64,000 nt of DNA from Paenibacillus cookii. GTDB lineage: Bacteria > Bacillota > Bacilli > Paenibacillales > Paenibacillaceae. Numbering within the stretch: position 1 is the first letter of the stretch; each line of letters opens with the position of its first letter. The notes beneath the pieces were generated by a model, which ran no database searches, was not told the origin of the DNA, and was given only the letters and a program-made list of their open reading frames with translations. A program made the translations under genes and the position numbers. This document shows positions 32,854-42,875 of this stretch, one piece after another. The DNA is taken from NCBI RefSeq assembly GCF_018333375.1, contig NZ_BORW01000007.1, positions 62,001 through 126,000 on the forward strand. Direction: 5' to 3'.

Positions 32854-34098
32854 TTAACCTTCGAGCAGCAGGGATTCCGGATCCTCCAACAGTTCTTTCA
32901 CCGTTACCAGGAAGCGGACAGCGTCGCTGCCGTCTACGATGCGATGGTCGTAGGAAAGCGCGATATACATCATCGGGCGGTTTTCCGAACGTTCCGCGTC
33001 GATCGCAACCGGACGGAGTTGGATTTTGTGCATGCCGAGGATGCCTACCTGCGGCGCGTTCAGGATTGGCGTGGACATCAGCGAGCCGAATGTGCCGCCG
33101 TTCGTAATCGTGAACGTTCCGCCTTGAAGCTCGGACAATGCCAGCGTGTTGCTGCGCGCTTTGGAAGCGAGCGAGGCGATTTCCTTCTCGATATCGGCGA
33201 AGCTGAGACGGTCCGCATCACGGACGACCGGTACGACGAGACCTTCCTTCGCCGCGACGGCGATGCCGATATCGTAGTATTTCTTCACGATGATGTCTTC
33301 GCCGTCGATTTCGGCATTGAGAAGCGGGAACTGCTTCAGCGCGCCGACGACCGCCTTCGTGAAGAAGGACATAAATCCGAGTCCGATGTCGTGTTTATCC
33401 TTAAACGCATCTTTGCGGCGTTTGCGGATGTCCATAATCGCGGTCATATCGACTTCGTTGAAGGTGGTCAGCATAGCGGCCGTGTGCTGTGCTTCCACCA
33501 GACGTTTGGCGATCGTTGCCCGGCGGCGGGACATGCGCTGACGTTCGGCAGGTTTTCCGGGCTGGCCGGTTACGGCCGGCGCTGCCGTTTGCGCTGCAGG
33601 CGCTGCGGCTGCCGGACGAGGAGCCGGAGCTTCCGCGTGGTTTCTCACGTTCTCCTGGTAGATGCGCCCTTTCGGATCGCGGTTCACCTGTTCCAGATCG
33701 ATGCCTTGCTCGCGGGCCAGTTTGCGCGCCGCCGGAGAAGCCGCAAGGTACGTTTCCCCTTCCTTCGCAGGCTCGGCCGGTACGCTTGGCGCCGCCGGAG
33801 CCGCCGGAGCGGCTTTTTCTTCCGCTTTCGGCTCTTCCTTGGCCGGCGCGGCGGAAGCTTCGCCGCCTGCCGCCAATCTTCCGATCACTTCGCCGATTTG
33901 GACGGTTTCGCCGTCTTTTCTCAAAATCTTTTCGACGACGCCGGACTCCTCCGCGCTGATTTCCAGGTTGACCTTGTCGGTTTCCAGCTCAAGGAGCACA
34001 TCCCCCTGGTTAACGGCGTCCCCTTCCTGAACATGCCACTTGTAAATTGTTCCCTCGGTAATCGATTCACCCATTGCCGGTACTGTAATTTCGCTCAC
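32854..34098 (-). CDS. odhB: Dihydrolipoyllysine succinyltransferase, E2 of 2-oxoglutarate dehydrogenase
   Basis: This 414-residue E2 subunit transfers the succinyl group from lipoamide to CoA. The lipoyl domain occupies residues 1-78, with the modified lysine in [11 protein letters not shown]. An Ala/Pro-rich linker follows, then the E3-binding domain ([19 protein letters not shown], about residues 119-155), another Ala/Pro linker, and the catalytic domain with [18 protein letters not shown], carrying the catalytic His and Asp. It lies six bases after odhA. The shared E3 subunit is not in the window. Confidence 0.96.
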   Translation of the reverse strand: MSEITVPAMGESITEGTIYKWHVQEGDAVNQGDVLLELETDKVNLEISAEESGVVEKILRKDGETVQIGEVIGRLAAGGEASAAPAKEEPKAEEKAAPAAPAAPSVPAEPAKEGETYLAASPAARKLAREQGIDLEQVNRDPKGRIYQENVRNHAEAPAPRPAAAAPAAQTAAPAVTGQPGKPAERQRMSRRRATIAKRLVEAQHTAAMLTTFNEVDMTAIMDIRKRRKDAFKDKHDIGLGFMSFFTKAVVGALKQFPLLNAEIDGEDIIVKKYYDIGIAVAAKEGLVVPVVRDADRLSFADIEKEIASLASKARSNTLALSELQGGTFTITNGGTFGSLMSTPILNAPQVGILGMHKIQLRPVAIDAERSENRPMMYIALSYDHRIVDGSDAVRFLVTVKELLEDPESLLLEG

Positions 34099-34104
34099 GG
34101 CCTG

Positions 34105-36981
34105 CTACCTCCCCAATGCGATGTTATGCTTGATAGATTTTTGGTTCAAAGCTGTAGATACGATCTGCTGCTGCTCAAAGCTGTGTACCTGCTGGAAGCC
34201 GCTGGCCGTGCTCGAACGTTCAGGACGGCCGTTGTAGTTCACAGGCGTGCCTTGAGGCGCCAGCTTGCGGAGATGAGGTTCGATGTAACGCCATGCTCCC
34301 ATGTTTTCCGGTTCTTCCTGTACCCACAAAATTTCTTTGGCATTCGTATATCTTGCGAAAATATCGCGGATTTCTTGTTCAGGGAACGGATACAGCTGCT
34401 CCACGCGCACGATATGCAGCCAATCATGCGGTCCCTCTTCCTTGCTGAGCGCTTCCTCGAGTTCGACGGCGATTTTGCCGCTGCAAAGAATGAGGCGCTC
34501 GACGCGTTCCGGATGTTGGCCCAGTCCTTCCTGCTCAAGCACGCGTTTGAAATGCCCTTCGCTCAGCTCCTTGCCGCTGGATGCGACGCGGTTGTTGCGG
34601 ATGAGGCTCTTCGGCGACATCACGATCAGCGGACGCGCGTCTTCGCTTTCGGTCAAGGCCGCCTGACGGCGGAGCAGGTGGAAATATTGAGCCGCGCTCG
34701 TCAGATTGACGACGGTAAAATTCTCTTCTCCGCCAAGCTGAAGGAAACGTTCCAGGCGGGCGCTGGAGTGCTCAGGCCCCTGTCCTTCGTAGCCGTGAGG
34801 CAGAAGCATTACCAGGCTCGATTTTTGCCCCCACTTCGAACGTCCGGCCGAAATGAACTGGTCCGTAATGACCTGCGCGCAGTTGGCGAAATCGCCGAAT
34901 TGCGCTTCCCAGATCACCAGCGTTTCCGGGGAATATACGTTATAGCCGTATTCGAATCCGAGCACGGAGGCTTCGGACAGCGGGCTGTTATGAATCGCAA
35001 AGGATGCTTTCGCCTGCGGCAGCTCATGCAGCGGGCAGTAGGTCGATCCGTTTTTCACGTCGTGAAGCACGAGATTCCGGTGCGCAAACGTTGCGCGTTC
35101 GGCGTCCTGTCCCGTAATGCGGATCGGTTTGCCGTCGGCGATGATGCTGGCGAACGCCAGCGTTTCGGCCAAGCTCCAGTCCACCTTTTCCCCGTCGTTC
35201 AGCGCCGTTTCGCGGCGTTCCAAAATGCGCTGCAGCTTCGGATAAACGTTGAAGCCTTCAGGCCGCTTCAGCAGGTCGGCGTTGATCTCGCGCAGCTTTT
35301 TCAGCGGCACCCCGGTTTTGATCGCTTTGATGCGATCCTCCGCAGGCGTCTGCTGATGCGAAGTCGCCGGCTCCTGCTCCTGGTCCTTGATTTTGTCGTA
35401 CGCTTCCTTCATGCGGTTCTGCACGCCCTGGATCAAGCGGCTGTTTTGCTCCTTGCTGACCAGGCCCTGTTTCTCGAGCAAGCCCGCATAGATGGAGGCG
35501 ACGCGCGGATGGCTTTTCACTTTATCGTAAATGAGCGGCTGCGTCGTATCCGGATCGTCCGTTTCGTTGTGGCCGTAACGGCGGTAGCCCACCAGGTCGA
35601 TCAGGAAATCCTTCTTGAATTTGTTGCGGTATTCGCATGCCAGGCGGATCGCTGCGATGCATGCTTCCGGATCATCCGCGTTGACGTGGACGATCGGAAT
35701 TTCGTACCCTTTGGCCAGGTCGCTGGCATAATGGGTCGAGCGCGAATCACGGCTTTCGGTCGTAAATCCGATGTTGTTGTTCGCAATGATATGGATGGTG
35801 CCGCCGTTCTGGAAGCCCGGAAGCTTGTTGAAGTTGAGCGTTTCCGCCACGATGCCTTCGCCAGGGAAAGCCGAATCCCCGTGAATGAGCACCGTTGCCG
35901 CCTTGTTGACGTCCTGCTGCGGGTAACCCGGCTTCGAACGGTCTTCTTGAGCCGCGCGCGCGAAACCTTCGACGACCGGATTGACGAACTCCAGGTGGCT
36001 CGGGTTGTTCGCAAGCGTGATGCGGGTTTGCACGACGCTGCCGTCCTTCAGGACGCGTTTGGCTCCCAGGTGGTACTTGACGTCGCCGGTCCATCCGAAG
36101 TTAATGCCCATCGAACCTTCGGAAGGGAACAGCTTTTTGTTCGGCGAGTGATGGAATTCGGAAAATATCTTTTCGTAAGGCTTGCCGAGCACGTGCGCCA
36201 ACACGTTCAAGCGGCCGCGGTGGGCCATCCCCATCAGGATATGCTCCGCTCCGTCGTCGGCCATGCTCTTCACCAGCTCGTCGAGCATCGGAACCAGCAC
36301 GTCGTTCCCTTCGATCGAGAAACGTTTCTGCCCGACGAAAGTGCGGTGCAAAAATTCTTCGAATTGCTCGACTTCGATCAGTCGTTCCAGCAGGTTCACT
36401 TTCTCCGTTTCGCTCAGCGGCGCCGGGAAGATGCCGCTTTCGACGTGGCGGTTCAGCCATATGCGTTCTTCGGTTTCATGCACGTGGCTGAATTCGAACG
36501 CAATCGTTCCTGTATATGTTTGACGCAGTTTCTGGATCGCTTCCCAGCCCGTTTTGACGTTCTCCGGCGCCCCGTCCCAGATCAGGGATGCGGGAAAAGC
36601 CGCGAGATCGGCCTGGCTGAGACCGTATTGTTCAGGTTCAAGCACGCGCGTATCCGGCTTCGGAATGATGCCGAGCGGATCGATGTCGGCCGCCAAGTGG
36701 CCGTATGCCCGGATGTTCCATACCAGCTTGCCGGCATCCACGCCCTTTTTCAGCATGCTCGGGTCAAACGGCGCGCCGGCAGATACTGTGCTTACAGGCG
36801 CCGTCTGTGCCGATGCCATCGGAGGCGCGCCCCATGTTTCAAACACTTTGCGGTACGTTTCGTCTACCGATTCGGGATCGTTGACGTAACGTTCGTACTG
36901 CTCCTGAACATAACCCAGATTGGGACCGTAGTAAGATTCCCAGGCACCCTGCGTTTGTGTGTCGCTCTTATTGGTTATCAT
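34105..36981 (-). CDS. odhA: 2-oxoglutarate dehydrogenase E1 component
   Basis: This 958-residue thiamine diphosphate enzyme decarboxylates 2-oxoglutarate in the TCA cycle. The N-terminal segment SYYGPNLGYVQEQYERYVND is the E1 N-terminal motif. The ThDP domain holds LMGMAHRGRLNVLAHVLGKP, LANNPSHLEFVNPVVEGFAR and IHGDSAFPGEGIVAETLN; the transketolase-like second half contains VLGFEYGYNVYSPETLVIWE. Length is close to the Bacillus enzyme. GGAGGT lies 13 bases before the ATG, a little far. The 350 bases upstream contain two potential RNA or operator structures (see separate entries). Confidence 0.96.
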   Translation of the reverse strand: MITNKSDTQTQGAWESYYGPNLGYVQEQYERYVNDPESVDETYRKVFETWGAPPMASAQTAPVSTVSAGAPFDPSMLKKGVDAGKLVWNIRAYGHLAADIDPLGIIPKPDTRVLEPEQYGLSQADLAAFPASLIWDGAPENVKTGWEAIQKLRQTYTGTIAFEFSHVHETEERIWLNRHVESGIFPAPLSETEKVNLLERLIEVEQFEEFLHRTFVGQKRFSIEGNDVLVPMLDELVKSMADDGAEHILMGMAHRGRLNVLAHVLGKPYEKIFSEFHHSPNKKLFPSEGSMGINFGWTGDVKYHLGAKRVLKDGSVVQTRITLANNPSHLEFVNPVVEGFARAAQEDRSKPGYPQQDVNKAATVLIHGDSAFPGEGIVAETLNFNKLPGFQNGGTIHIIANNNIGFTTESRDSRSTHYASDLAKGYEIPIVHVNADDPEACIAAIRLACEYRNKFKKDFLIDLVGYRRYGHNETDDPDTTQPLIYDKVKSHPRVASIYAGLLEKQGLVSKEQNSRLIQGVQNRMKEAYDKIKDQEQEPATSHQQTPAEDRIKAIKTGVPLKKLREINADLLKRPEGFNVYPKLQRILERRETALNDGEKVDWSLAETLAFASIIADGKPIRITGQDAERATFAHRNLVLHDVKNGSTYCPLHELPQAKASFAIHNSPLSEASVLGFEYGYNVYSPETLVIWEAQFGDFANCAQVITDQFISAGRSKWGQKSSLVMLLPHGYEGQGPEHSSARLERFLQLGGEENFTVVNLTSAAQYFHLLRRQAALTESEDARPLIVMSPKSLIRNNRVASSGKELSEGHFKRVLEQEGLGQHPERVERLILCSGKIAVELEEALSKEEGPHDWLHIVRVEQLYPFPEQEIRDIFARYTNAKEILWVQEEPENMGAWRYIEPHLRKLAPQGTPVNYNGRPERSSTASGFQQVHSFEQQQIVSTALNQKSIKHNIALGR

Positions 36982-37020
36982 CGCTAAAGTAATACCTCCG
37001 CCTTGATTTTTTAATAGTCA

Positions 37021-37056
37021 TATAGAATGAGAATCGTTCGAATCATTCAATCTATA
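37021..37056. promoter_or_regulatory. Imperfect 36-bp dyad in the odhA leader
   Basis: TATAGA at the left end and TCTATA at the right are inverted repeats; the inner TGA...TCA and GAAT/ATTC also match, with one-base offsets. It lies 40 bases before the odhA start. It could be an operator or an mRNA hairpin. Confidence 0.45.
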
Positions 37057-37125
37057 CGTTGGACGGAAATCTGAAAAAATGATTCTTGTAAGCCGTTTCA
37101 GCAAAATGTAAGCGGCTCAATTTCT

Positions 37126-37131
37126 ATTATA
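37126..37131 (-). promoter_or_regulatory. Candidate -10 element for odhAB
   Basis: A perfect TATAAT on the minus strand lies about 145 bases before odhA. The -35 region (TTCAGG) is weak, so activation by a regulator is possible. Confidence 0.45.
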
Positions 37132-37202
37132 AACAAATCCTCTCCATACCTGAAATAACCATTTAATATAGTTATGATCTAAAAAACAGATCAATCGGGA
37201 CA

Positions 37203-37310
37203 AAAACGCCCGTTTGCCCGTCAAACGATATGGCAACATTGACAGCACCCATGCAAAACCGGCATCGATGCATGACGCCCATGGAAAAATGGGCGCCGTT
37301 GACGGGCCCG
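37203..37310 (-). terminator. Structured RNA region with terminator-like hairpin after DUF72 gene
   Basis: On the minus strand GCCCGTCAACG (37297-37308 side) can pair with CGTTTGACGGGC (37217-37228 side), closing over a hairpin GCGCCCAT/ATGGGCGT. The right arm can instead form CGTTTG-ACGGG-CAAACG followed by GGCGTTTTT, a short terminator. The two folds exclude each other. Confidence 0.5.
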
Positions 37311-37330
37311 GGTACGGGACGATCGGTTCT

Positions 37331-38218
37331 CTACGCCTCGTCAAAAAGCGAAAGCTGATCCGGCGGCAGCGCGGGCACGTCCAAGCCGAATAAACGCATC
37401 AGCTGCATCGCGTTGTCCGCCGCGTCTCCGCCGGAGTTGTTGTTGAACACGATCCAGCACGTCTGCGTCGATTCGAGCAGCGCCATAATATTCGCTTTCC
37501 ATTCCGAAAGTTCCCGCTCGTCATAGCGGTACAAGTATCGAACCTCTCTCCAGTTCGGCTGGCCGCCGGATTGCCATCCTTCGGCGTTCCTCCCGTGCAG
37601 GCGGACGAGCGTGAAGTCCTCCCGCGTCGGCGCAAGGACCGTCGGGATGGAGCCCTCCCCCGCCTGAGGTTCGTCGCATACTGAATGAATCCATCCTTCC
37701 TCGCGCATAAAGGCGAGCGTCTTCTCCCGCATCTCCCCGGCAAACCAGCTCTGATGGCGGAACTCCAGCGCAAGCGGCAGCCCGTCCATCCACTGCCGGG
37801 TTCTGCGCAGCACTTCCACGTTTTTGCGGTCGCAATCGAACCAGGGCGGATACTGGAACAGCACGGCCCTCAGCTTGCCCTCGGCTTGAAGCGCTTCCGC
37901 GGATTCCCGGAACGCCTCAAACATCGATCTGGCGTCCGGGAACGGGATTTTGCCGCGGGTATGTCCCGTCATCCCCTGATAGGCTTTGACGATAAATCCA
38001 AAGGAATCCGGCGTCTGTTCGCTCCATTTTTGCATTCTTTCCGGCGTTGGAATCGCGTAAAAAGAGCTGTCGAGCTCCACGATCGGAAAACGGCGGCCGT
38101 ATTCCTTGAGCTTGTCTCCCGTTTTCGTCCCGGGCGGGTAAATGCCGTCATGGTCTCCCCAGCCCGCAAGGCCGATTTGGACCTGTTTGTCGCTTATGTC
38201 TGCATGTTTCAATGGCAA
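37331..38218 (-). CDS. DUF72 family protein (YecE/YunF type)
   Basis: This 295-residue protein belongs to the DUF72 TIM-barrel-like family. Typical segments are QIGLAGWGDHDGIYPPGTKT, ELDSSFYAIPTPERMQKWSE, FGFIVKAYQGMTGH, LFQYPPWFDCDRKNVEVLRR and WIVFNNNSGGDAADNAMQLM. It was once linked to nucleases by fold, but its function is unknown. The start codon is TTG at 38218, with GGAG four bases before; a second TTG two codons later is spaced ten bases from the same site. It is soluble and has no export signal. Confidence 0.88.
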   Translation of the reverse strand: MPLKHADISDKQVQIGLAGWGDHDGIYPPGTKTGDKLKEYGRRFPIVELDSSFYAIPTPERMQKWSEQTPDSFGFIVKAYQGMTGHTRGKIPFPDARSMFEAFRESAEALQAEGKLRAVLFQYPPWFDCDRKNVEVLRRTRQWMDGLPLALEFRHQSWFAGEMREKTLAFMREEGWIHSVCDEPQAGEGSIPTVLAPTREDFTLVRLHGRNAEGWQSGGQPNWREVRYLYRYDERELSEWKANIMALLESTQTCWIVFNNNSGGDAADNAMQLMRLFGLDVPALPPDQLSLFDEA

Positions 38219-38298
38219 TCGACTCCATCATGACTTAGTATGACCAACTATTTCCTTCCAATAACGTTATACCCAAAAAACGGGCTTTCCGCTTTTGT

Positions 38299-38841
38299 CT
38301 ACGAAATAACTCCTTGCTCCCACACGGATTTCAAGATTTCATCGGCCGTCTGTTCGGCCGTCATCGACGAAGAATCAAGCCACATGCCGATCCGCGGGGT
38401 TTCGCCGAGCAGCACTTCATGCAGCCCCTCCACCGTCCAGTCCCCGTAGCCTTTTTTGGCCCGTCCGGCTTCCCTTTGCGCCACGACGGAAGGATCGGGG
38501 TTTAACACGACGACGTAAAAAGGGCGGCTATGTACATAAGAGACAAAATCCTGAAGCATCCTGCCGATCACCACGTCCTGCACGACCACGTTGAATCCCG
38601 CGGCAAAATAGGCGTCGGCGGCCTGCGCGGTCAGCCGGTAGCGCAGCGAAAGCTGCTCAAGCTCCGTTTGGCCGGCATCCGGCCGCACCTCCCTGCGATC
38701 GTTTACGATCATTTTTCGGAACACGTCCCCGCGCAGGTGCACCGATCTGTCCAATCGTTCGGCCAACAGCTGGGCGACGGTCGATTTTCCGCTGGCCATG
38801 ATCCCCGTGATCAAAATGATGGCCTTCCGGCTGGTTTCCAT
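38299..38841 (-). CDS. AAA/P-loop nucleotide kinase-like protein
   Basis: This 180-residue P-loop protein has Walker A ITGIMASGKSTVAQLLAERL and a zeta-toxin/chloramphenicol-phosphotransferase-like layout: VHLRGDVFRKMIVN, FNVVVQDVVIGRML as the Walker B-like strand, and PFYVVVLNPDPSVVAQREAG with the lid region. It probably phosphorylates a small molecule, which cannot be identified. GAGAGGAG precedes the ATG. It is 80 bases from the DUF72 gene and may share its transcript. Confidence 0.82.
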   Translation of the reverse strand: METSRKAIILITGIMASGKSTVAQLLAERLDRSVHLRGDVFRKMIVNDRREVRPDAGQTELEQLSLRYRLTAQAADAYFAAGFNVVVQDVVIGRMLQDFVSYVHSRPFYVVVLNPDPSVVAQREAGRAKKGYGDWTVEGLHEVLLGETPRIGMWLDSSSMTAEQTADEILKSVWEQGVIS

Positions 38842-38940
38842 CGCTTCGGCTCCTCTCTTGAAAAAACGTAATTAGTCTTCCTACTGCTAGTATACAAAAG
38901 GCCCGCCGGGTTTAGGAGCGTTTATTCGAAAGCTAACGAA

Positions 38941-38962
38941 AAATAACCCCGCAATTCGGGGC
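38941..38962 (-). terminator. Small hairpin upstream of kinase gene
   Basis: CCCCG-AATTG-CGGGG is followed on the minus strand by TTATTTTTC. It lies between the GH43 terminator and the kinase gene; which transcript it ends is unclear. Confidence 0.5.
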
Positions 38963-39030
38963 TTTATTAAGGTAGTTTTCTTCCGATATCAGGTTGCAGC
39001 GGCTCTGTCGTCCATGCTTTCCGATATGAA

Positions 39031-39060
39031 CAAAAAGAGCCCGCTGCCATTGCAGCGGAC
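39031..39060 (-). terminator. Terminator of the arabinoside operon after GH43
   Basis: GTCCGCTGC-AATG-GCAGCGGGC is followed by TCTTTTTG on the minus strand, 20 bases after the GH43 stop. Confidence 0.85.
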
Positions 39061-39079
39061 CCTCGCAACTTCGTTGCTA

Positions 39080-40063
39080 TTAAGCTTTGACCTCGTTTTC
39101 GCGTTCGGCGCCGTCCGGCACCGGAATGCCGAAATTCGGCGTCCCGTCCTCGTTCCAGGTAAATACCTGGGCTCTCGTATGCCGGTTCGGATCGTACAGC
39201 GGATCTCCCGTAATTTCTTTGTAATTGCGGGCATGGTAGACGATGACGTCCTCCCCGTCCTCGGAGACGGTGAAGCTGTTGTGCCCCGGCCCGTATTGCC
39301 CGGTCGCTTCCGACGTTTGGAACACGGGCTCCGGAGACTTCACCCAGGAGGCCGGATCCAGCAGATCCGCCGATTCGTCGGCGTACAGAAGCCCCATGCA
39401 GTAGTTATGGTCGGTGGCGCTGGCGGAGTAGCTGATGTAGATGCGTCCGTTGCGTTTCAGCACGGCGGCTCCCTCGTTCACCTTAAAGCCGATCACTTCC
39501 CACGGATACTCCGGCGTCGAGATCATGACCTGCTTGCCCTTCAGCGTCCATGGGTTGCTCATTTCCGAAATGTACAGATTCGAATTGCCTTCGATTTCCG
39601 GATCCTTTTGGGCCCAGACGTAATAGCGCACCCCGCGGTGTTCGAACGTGGTGGCATCCAGCGCGAAGGATTCCCACTGGGTACGGACTTGCCCTTTTTC
39701 GACCCACTCGCCTTCAAGCGGGTTCTCCGACCCGTTCTCCAAAACGTACATCCGGTGGTCGAACAGCCCCTCCTTCGTTTCGGTGGTCCGGGCGGCGGCA
39801 AAATAGATGTACCATTTTCCGTCGATATAATGAATCTCCGGCGCCCAGATGTTCGCGCTGAGCGGGCCGGTTTCGTATTTGCGCCAAGCCACGACCGGCT
39901 CAGCTTCCGCCAGCCCCTGCAGCGTTTTGGATCTGCGGACTTCGATGCGGTCGTACTCCGGAACGGAGGCCGTAAAATAGTAGTAATCGTCGCTATGCTT
40001 ATACACCCAAGGATCGGCACGCTGCAAAACGATCGGGTTGTTGTATGTTCGGTTTCTCTCCAT
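39080..40063 (-). CDS. Glycoside hydrolase family 43, arabinofuranosidase/arabinanase type
   Basis: This 327-residue protein has the five-bladed beta-propeller pattern of GH43. The catalytic base Asp17 lies in LQRADPWVYKH, the pKa-modulating Asp region in YYVWAQKDPEI, and the acids in IWAPEIHYIDGKWYIYF and NEGAAVLKRNGRIYISYSAS. There is no signal peptide, so it acts inside the cell on imported oligosaccharides. It is the last gene of the importer/arabinofuranosidase cluster read on the minus strand, and a terminator follows. AAAGGAGA precedes the start. Arabinose release is inferred from neighbours; GH43 also includes xylosidases. Confidence 0.88.
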   Translation of the reverse strand: MERNRTYNNPIVLQRADPWVYKHSDDYYYFTASVPEYDRIEVRRSKTLQGLAEAEPVVAWRKYETGPLSANIWAPEIHYIDGKWYIYFAAARTTETKEGLFDHRMYVLENGSENPLEGEWVEKGQVRTQWESFALDATTFEHRGVRYYVWAQKDPEIEGNSNLYISEMSNPWTLKGKQVMISTPEYPWEVIGFKVNEGAAVLKRNGRIYISYSASATDHNYCMGLLYADESADLLDPASWVKSPEPVFQTSEATGQYGPGHNSFTVSEDGEDVIVYHARNYKEITGDPLYDPNRHTRAQVFTWNEDGTPNFGIPVPDGAERENEVKA

Positions 40064-40141
40064 ATCAGGTTCTCCTTTATAACGTATTACCGATTTTCCG
40101 GACCGGGGACCGGTCCTTTTTCTGCGCTTGCTTTGCCCCCT

Positions 40142-40402
40142 CTAGCTCCATTTCGGAGCAAAAGGGTACGGACAAGAGGAATCCAGCAGCCGGGCTTTTA
40201 CGGCAACGAGGCACCCGCAATATTGGCATGTCGTGCCATATTGAAGCCCCGGGCAGCGTTCGCACTGGGCGATCCGCTGCCGGTACACCTCCTCGGAAGC
40301 CGTTTCTCTGCCGCGCGTCGCAATCTCGACGAGCCGCTCCAGCTTTTCCGGCGAAACCTGGACGCTCGCGCTGCATCCCTTGCAGCCTTCCTGACGCTCC
40401 AT
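40142..40402 (-). CDS. Small cysteine-rich protein, DUF6171-like
   Basis: This 86-residue protein has nine cysteines: GCKGCSAS, then CERCPGLQYGTTCQYCGCLV, and SSCPYPF near the end. The paired CxxC units suggest one or two zinc sites. I associate it from memory with the DUF6171 family, function unknown. AAAGGAGG lies before the start. It sits between the GH51 and GH43 genes and may simply be carried in that transcript. Confidence 0.72.
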   Translation of the reverse strand: MERQEGCKGCSASVQVSPEKLERLVEIATRGRETASEEVYRQRIAQCERCPGLQYGTTCQYCGCLVAVKARLLDSSCPYPFAPKWS

Positions 40403-40462
40403 GACGGCTCAGCCTCCTTTTTCCCCGCCTGTCGGCATTGAGGGTTATGGCGCTAACAATAA

Positions 40463-41947
40463 TTATTGAATAGCCAGCGTGACCACCGACATCGCCGGAA
40501 GCTTCACGTTCAGCTTGCCGCCTTCCACGGCCGCGCCGTTGAATGCTGCCGGCGCAACGACGTTCGGCTGCTCGAACGTGTTGTGCGCGTTCAAGCGGTC
40601 CGCCGTCAGGATCGTACCCGATACCTGCGGAGTTCCAGATTGAAGCCCGCGGAGCTCCAGGCTGACGACGGCTTCGTTTTGATGGTCGATGTTGACCAGG
40701 CTGACATGGACTTTGCCCTCGGCATCCTTGGAAGCCGACACGGTCACCTGCGGCAAGGTTTCCCCGCCCATTTCATACGTGCCGATCGAACCGTCCACGG
40801 CCAGCAGCTCGGCGTCCTGATGCACCTTGAACATATCGAACACATGATACGTCGGGGTCAGGATCATTTTTTCGCCTTCGGTCAAAATCATCGCCTGAAG
40901 CACGTTTACCGTCTGGGCAATATTCGTCATATGCACGCGGTCGGCGTGTTTGTGGAAAATGTTGAAATGCACGCCCGCCACCAACGCGTCGCGGATCGTG
41001 TTTTGCTGATACAGGAATCCCGGATTCGTTCCAGGCTCAACGTCGAACCAGGTGCCCCATTCGTCGATGATCATGCCCACGCGTTTCTCCGGATCGTATT
41101 TGTCCATGATCGTGCTGTGCTTCGTAATGAGTTCGTCGATGTGAAGGGCCTTTTTCATCGTGATGAACCATTCGCCTTCTTCGAAATCAAGCGCCGATCC
41201 TTTGCCGAGCCAGAAGTCGCCCGGAATCGTGTAATAATGTAAGCTCAAGCCGTCCATGAGCCAGCCCGCGTTTTTCATGAGCACTTCGGTCCAGTTGTAA
41301 TCGTCCACGTTGGCGCCGCCGGCGATTTTGTAAATTTTGTTGTCGCCGTAATTGCGGACGTACGTCTGGTAACGGCGGTACAGATCGGCGTAATATTCCG
41401 GACGCATGTTGCCGCCGCAGCCCCAGTTTTCGTTGCCGACGCCGAAATATTTCAGCTTCCAAGGCTCTTCTCTTCCGTTTTCCTTGCGCCAGTTGGCCAT
41501 CGGGGATTCGCCGCCCGACGTCATGTATTCGACCCACTCGGACATCTCCTGAACGGTCCCGCTGCCGACGTTGCCGCAAATGTACGGTTCGCATTCCAGC
41601 AGGTCGCACAACAGCATGAATTCATGCGTGCCGAAATGGTTGTTTTCGACCACGCCGCCCCAGTGCGTGTTTACCATGCGCTTGCGGTTTTCTCTCGGGC
41701 CGACGCCGTCCTTCCAGTGGTATTCGTCGGCAAAGCAGCCCCCCGGCCAGCGCAGAACCGGCACCTTGATGCGTTTCAGCGCTTCCAGCACGTCATTGCG
41801 GATCCCTTTCGTGTTCGGAATCGGGGAATCCTCTCCGACCCAAATGCCTTCGTAGATGCATCGGCCGAGATGCTCGGCAAAATGGCCGTAAATATGTCTG
41901 CTGATTTTTCCTTTTGCAATGTCCGTGCTCACGATAACGTTATGCAT
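40463..41947 (-). CDS. Alpha-L-arabinofuranosidase, GH51 (copy 1)
   Basis: This 494-residue enzyme is an intracellular GH51 arabinofuranosidase. The N-terminus reads [20 protein letters not shown]. The TIM barrel carries [20 protein letters not shown], the acid/base glutamate in [14 protein letters not shown] and the nucleophile glutamate in [17 protein letters not shown]-terminal beta-sandwich follows. No signal peptide is present. It directly follows the importer permeases (31 bases), so arabino-oligosaccharides are probably taken up and cleaved by products of one operon. GGAGG precedes the ATG. Sequence differs clearly from the GH51 gene at 45474. Confidence 0.92.
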   Translation of the reverse strand: MHNVIVSTDIAKGKISRHIYGHFAEHLGRCIYEGIWVGEDSPIPNTKGIRNDVLEALKRIKVPVLRWPGGCFADEYHWKDGVGPRENRKRMVNTHWGGVVENNHFGTHEFMLLCDLLECEPYICGNVGSGTVQEMSEWVEYMTSGGESPMANWRKENGREEPWKLKYFGVGNENWGCGGNMRPEYYADLYRRYQTYVRNYGDNKIYKIAGGANVDDYNWTEVLMKNAGWLMDGLSLHYYTIPGDFWLGKGSALDFEEGEWFITMKKALHIDELITKHSTIMDKYDPEKRVGMIIDEWGTWFDVEPGTNPGFLYQQNTIRDALVAGVHFNIFHKHADRVHMTNIAQTVNVLQAMILTEGEKMILTPTYHVFDMFKVHQDAELLAVDGSIGTYEMGGETLPQVTVSASKDAEGKVHVSLVNIDHQNEAVVSLELRGLQSGTPQVSGTILTADRLNAHNTFEQPNVVAPAAFNGAAVEGGKLNVKLPAMSVVTLAIQ

Positions 41948-41978
41948 ATTCTGAATCCTCCAATGAGATGTTGTATTT

Positions 41979-42824
41979 TTATCCTTTGATGCCCGAGTTC
42001 AAATTGATCGATTGAATGAAGTACTTTTGGGCAAACGCAAACAGCAACAGCGTCGGAATGATGGCCAGCATCGCCGAACCCATCAATTGCCCGATCATGC
42101 GGTAGTTGCCGTAAATATCCTGAAGCAGCAGCAAACCGGCCGTAATCGGCATTTTGTCGACATCCGTATACACGATGACCGGCCACAGGAAGTCGTTCCA
42201 CGATCCGACGAAGGAAAACAGGCCGCAAACGATCAGCACCGGCTTGATGAGCGGCAGGATGATGGAGAAATAAATCCTGAAATCGCCTGCGCCGTCGACG
42301 CGCGCGGATTCGTCCAGTTCGCCCGGGATCCCCTTCAGGAACTGCCTGACAAGGAAGATGTTCCCCATTCCAGCCAGGCCGGGAATAATCATCGCAAGCG
42401 ACGTGTTTACCCAGCCGAAGGCATCGATGATTTTATAAGAAGGGATGATGTTGACGACGCCGGGGAAAAACGAGATGCCCAGCAGCGTGAAAAACAGCGT
42501 GTCCCTGCCTTTAAATTTCATGCGGGCATACCCGTAACCCGTCAGGGAAATGATGACGACGACAAGTAGCGTATGCGACACCGCGATAAACACGGAGTTG
42601 AACAGCCAGCGCACGATCGGCGCCGTGGACGTGTTGTCCAAAATGGCTACGTAGTTTTCGAACGTCCATTCTTTCGGGAAAAGACGGAAACCCGAAGATA
42701 CCACTTCGGTTTGCGAACGGAAAGATGTCGATATCCCGAACAATACCGGGACCACCCAAATGACACAAAGAACGATTAAGAATAGGTACGCGATATACTT
42801 GGAGATGCTCACTTTTTTCGACAT
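41979..42824 (-). CDS. Carbohydrate ABC transporter permease, AraQ/MalG type
   Basis: This 281-residue inner permease has six membrane helices, starting with [20 protein letters not shown]. The EAA loop that docks the ATPase is [20 protein letters not shown]. It pairs with the upstream permease. No ATPase gene is present in the cluster; a shared MsmX-type ATPase elsewhere is usual for such Bacillota importers. AraR-controlled arabino-oligosaccharide uptake (AraNPQ-like) is the likely function by context. Confidence 0.9.
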   Translation of the reverse strand: MSKKVSISKYIAYLFLIVLCVIWVVPVLFGISTSFRSQTEVVSSGFRLFPKEWTFENYVAILDNTSTAPIVRWLFNSVFIAVSHTLLVVVIISLTGYGYARMKFKGRDTLFFTLLGISFFPGVVNIIPSYKIIDAFGWVNTSLAMIIPGLAGMGNIFLVRQFLKGIPGELDESARVDGAGDFRIYFSIILPLIKPVLIVCGLFSFVGSWNDFLWPVIVYTDVDKMPITAGLLLLQDIYGNYRMIGQLMGSAMLAIIPTLLLFAFAQKYFIQSINLNSGIKG

Positions 42825-42875
42825 TTTGATTAACCCTACCTCTCGTTTCCTAAATCCAGCATCTGCTTAAACGAC

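Noticed and set aside
32944-36987. A 1347-codon open frame on the plus strand
   Set aside because: It lies opposite odhB and odhA, whose domains and active-site motifs are clear. Composition (many Arg, His, Phe) is typical of the antisense of a high-GC gene.
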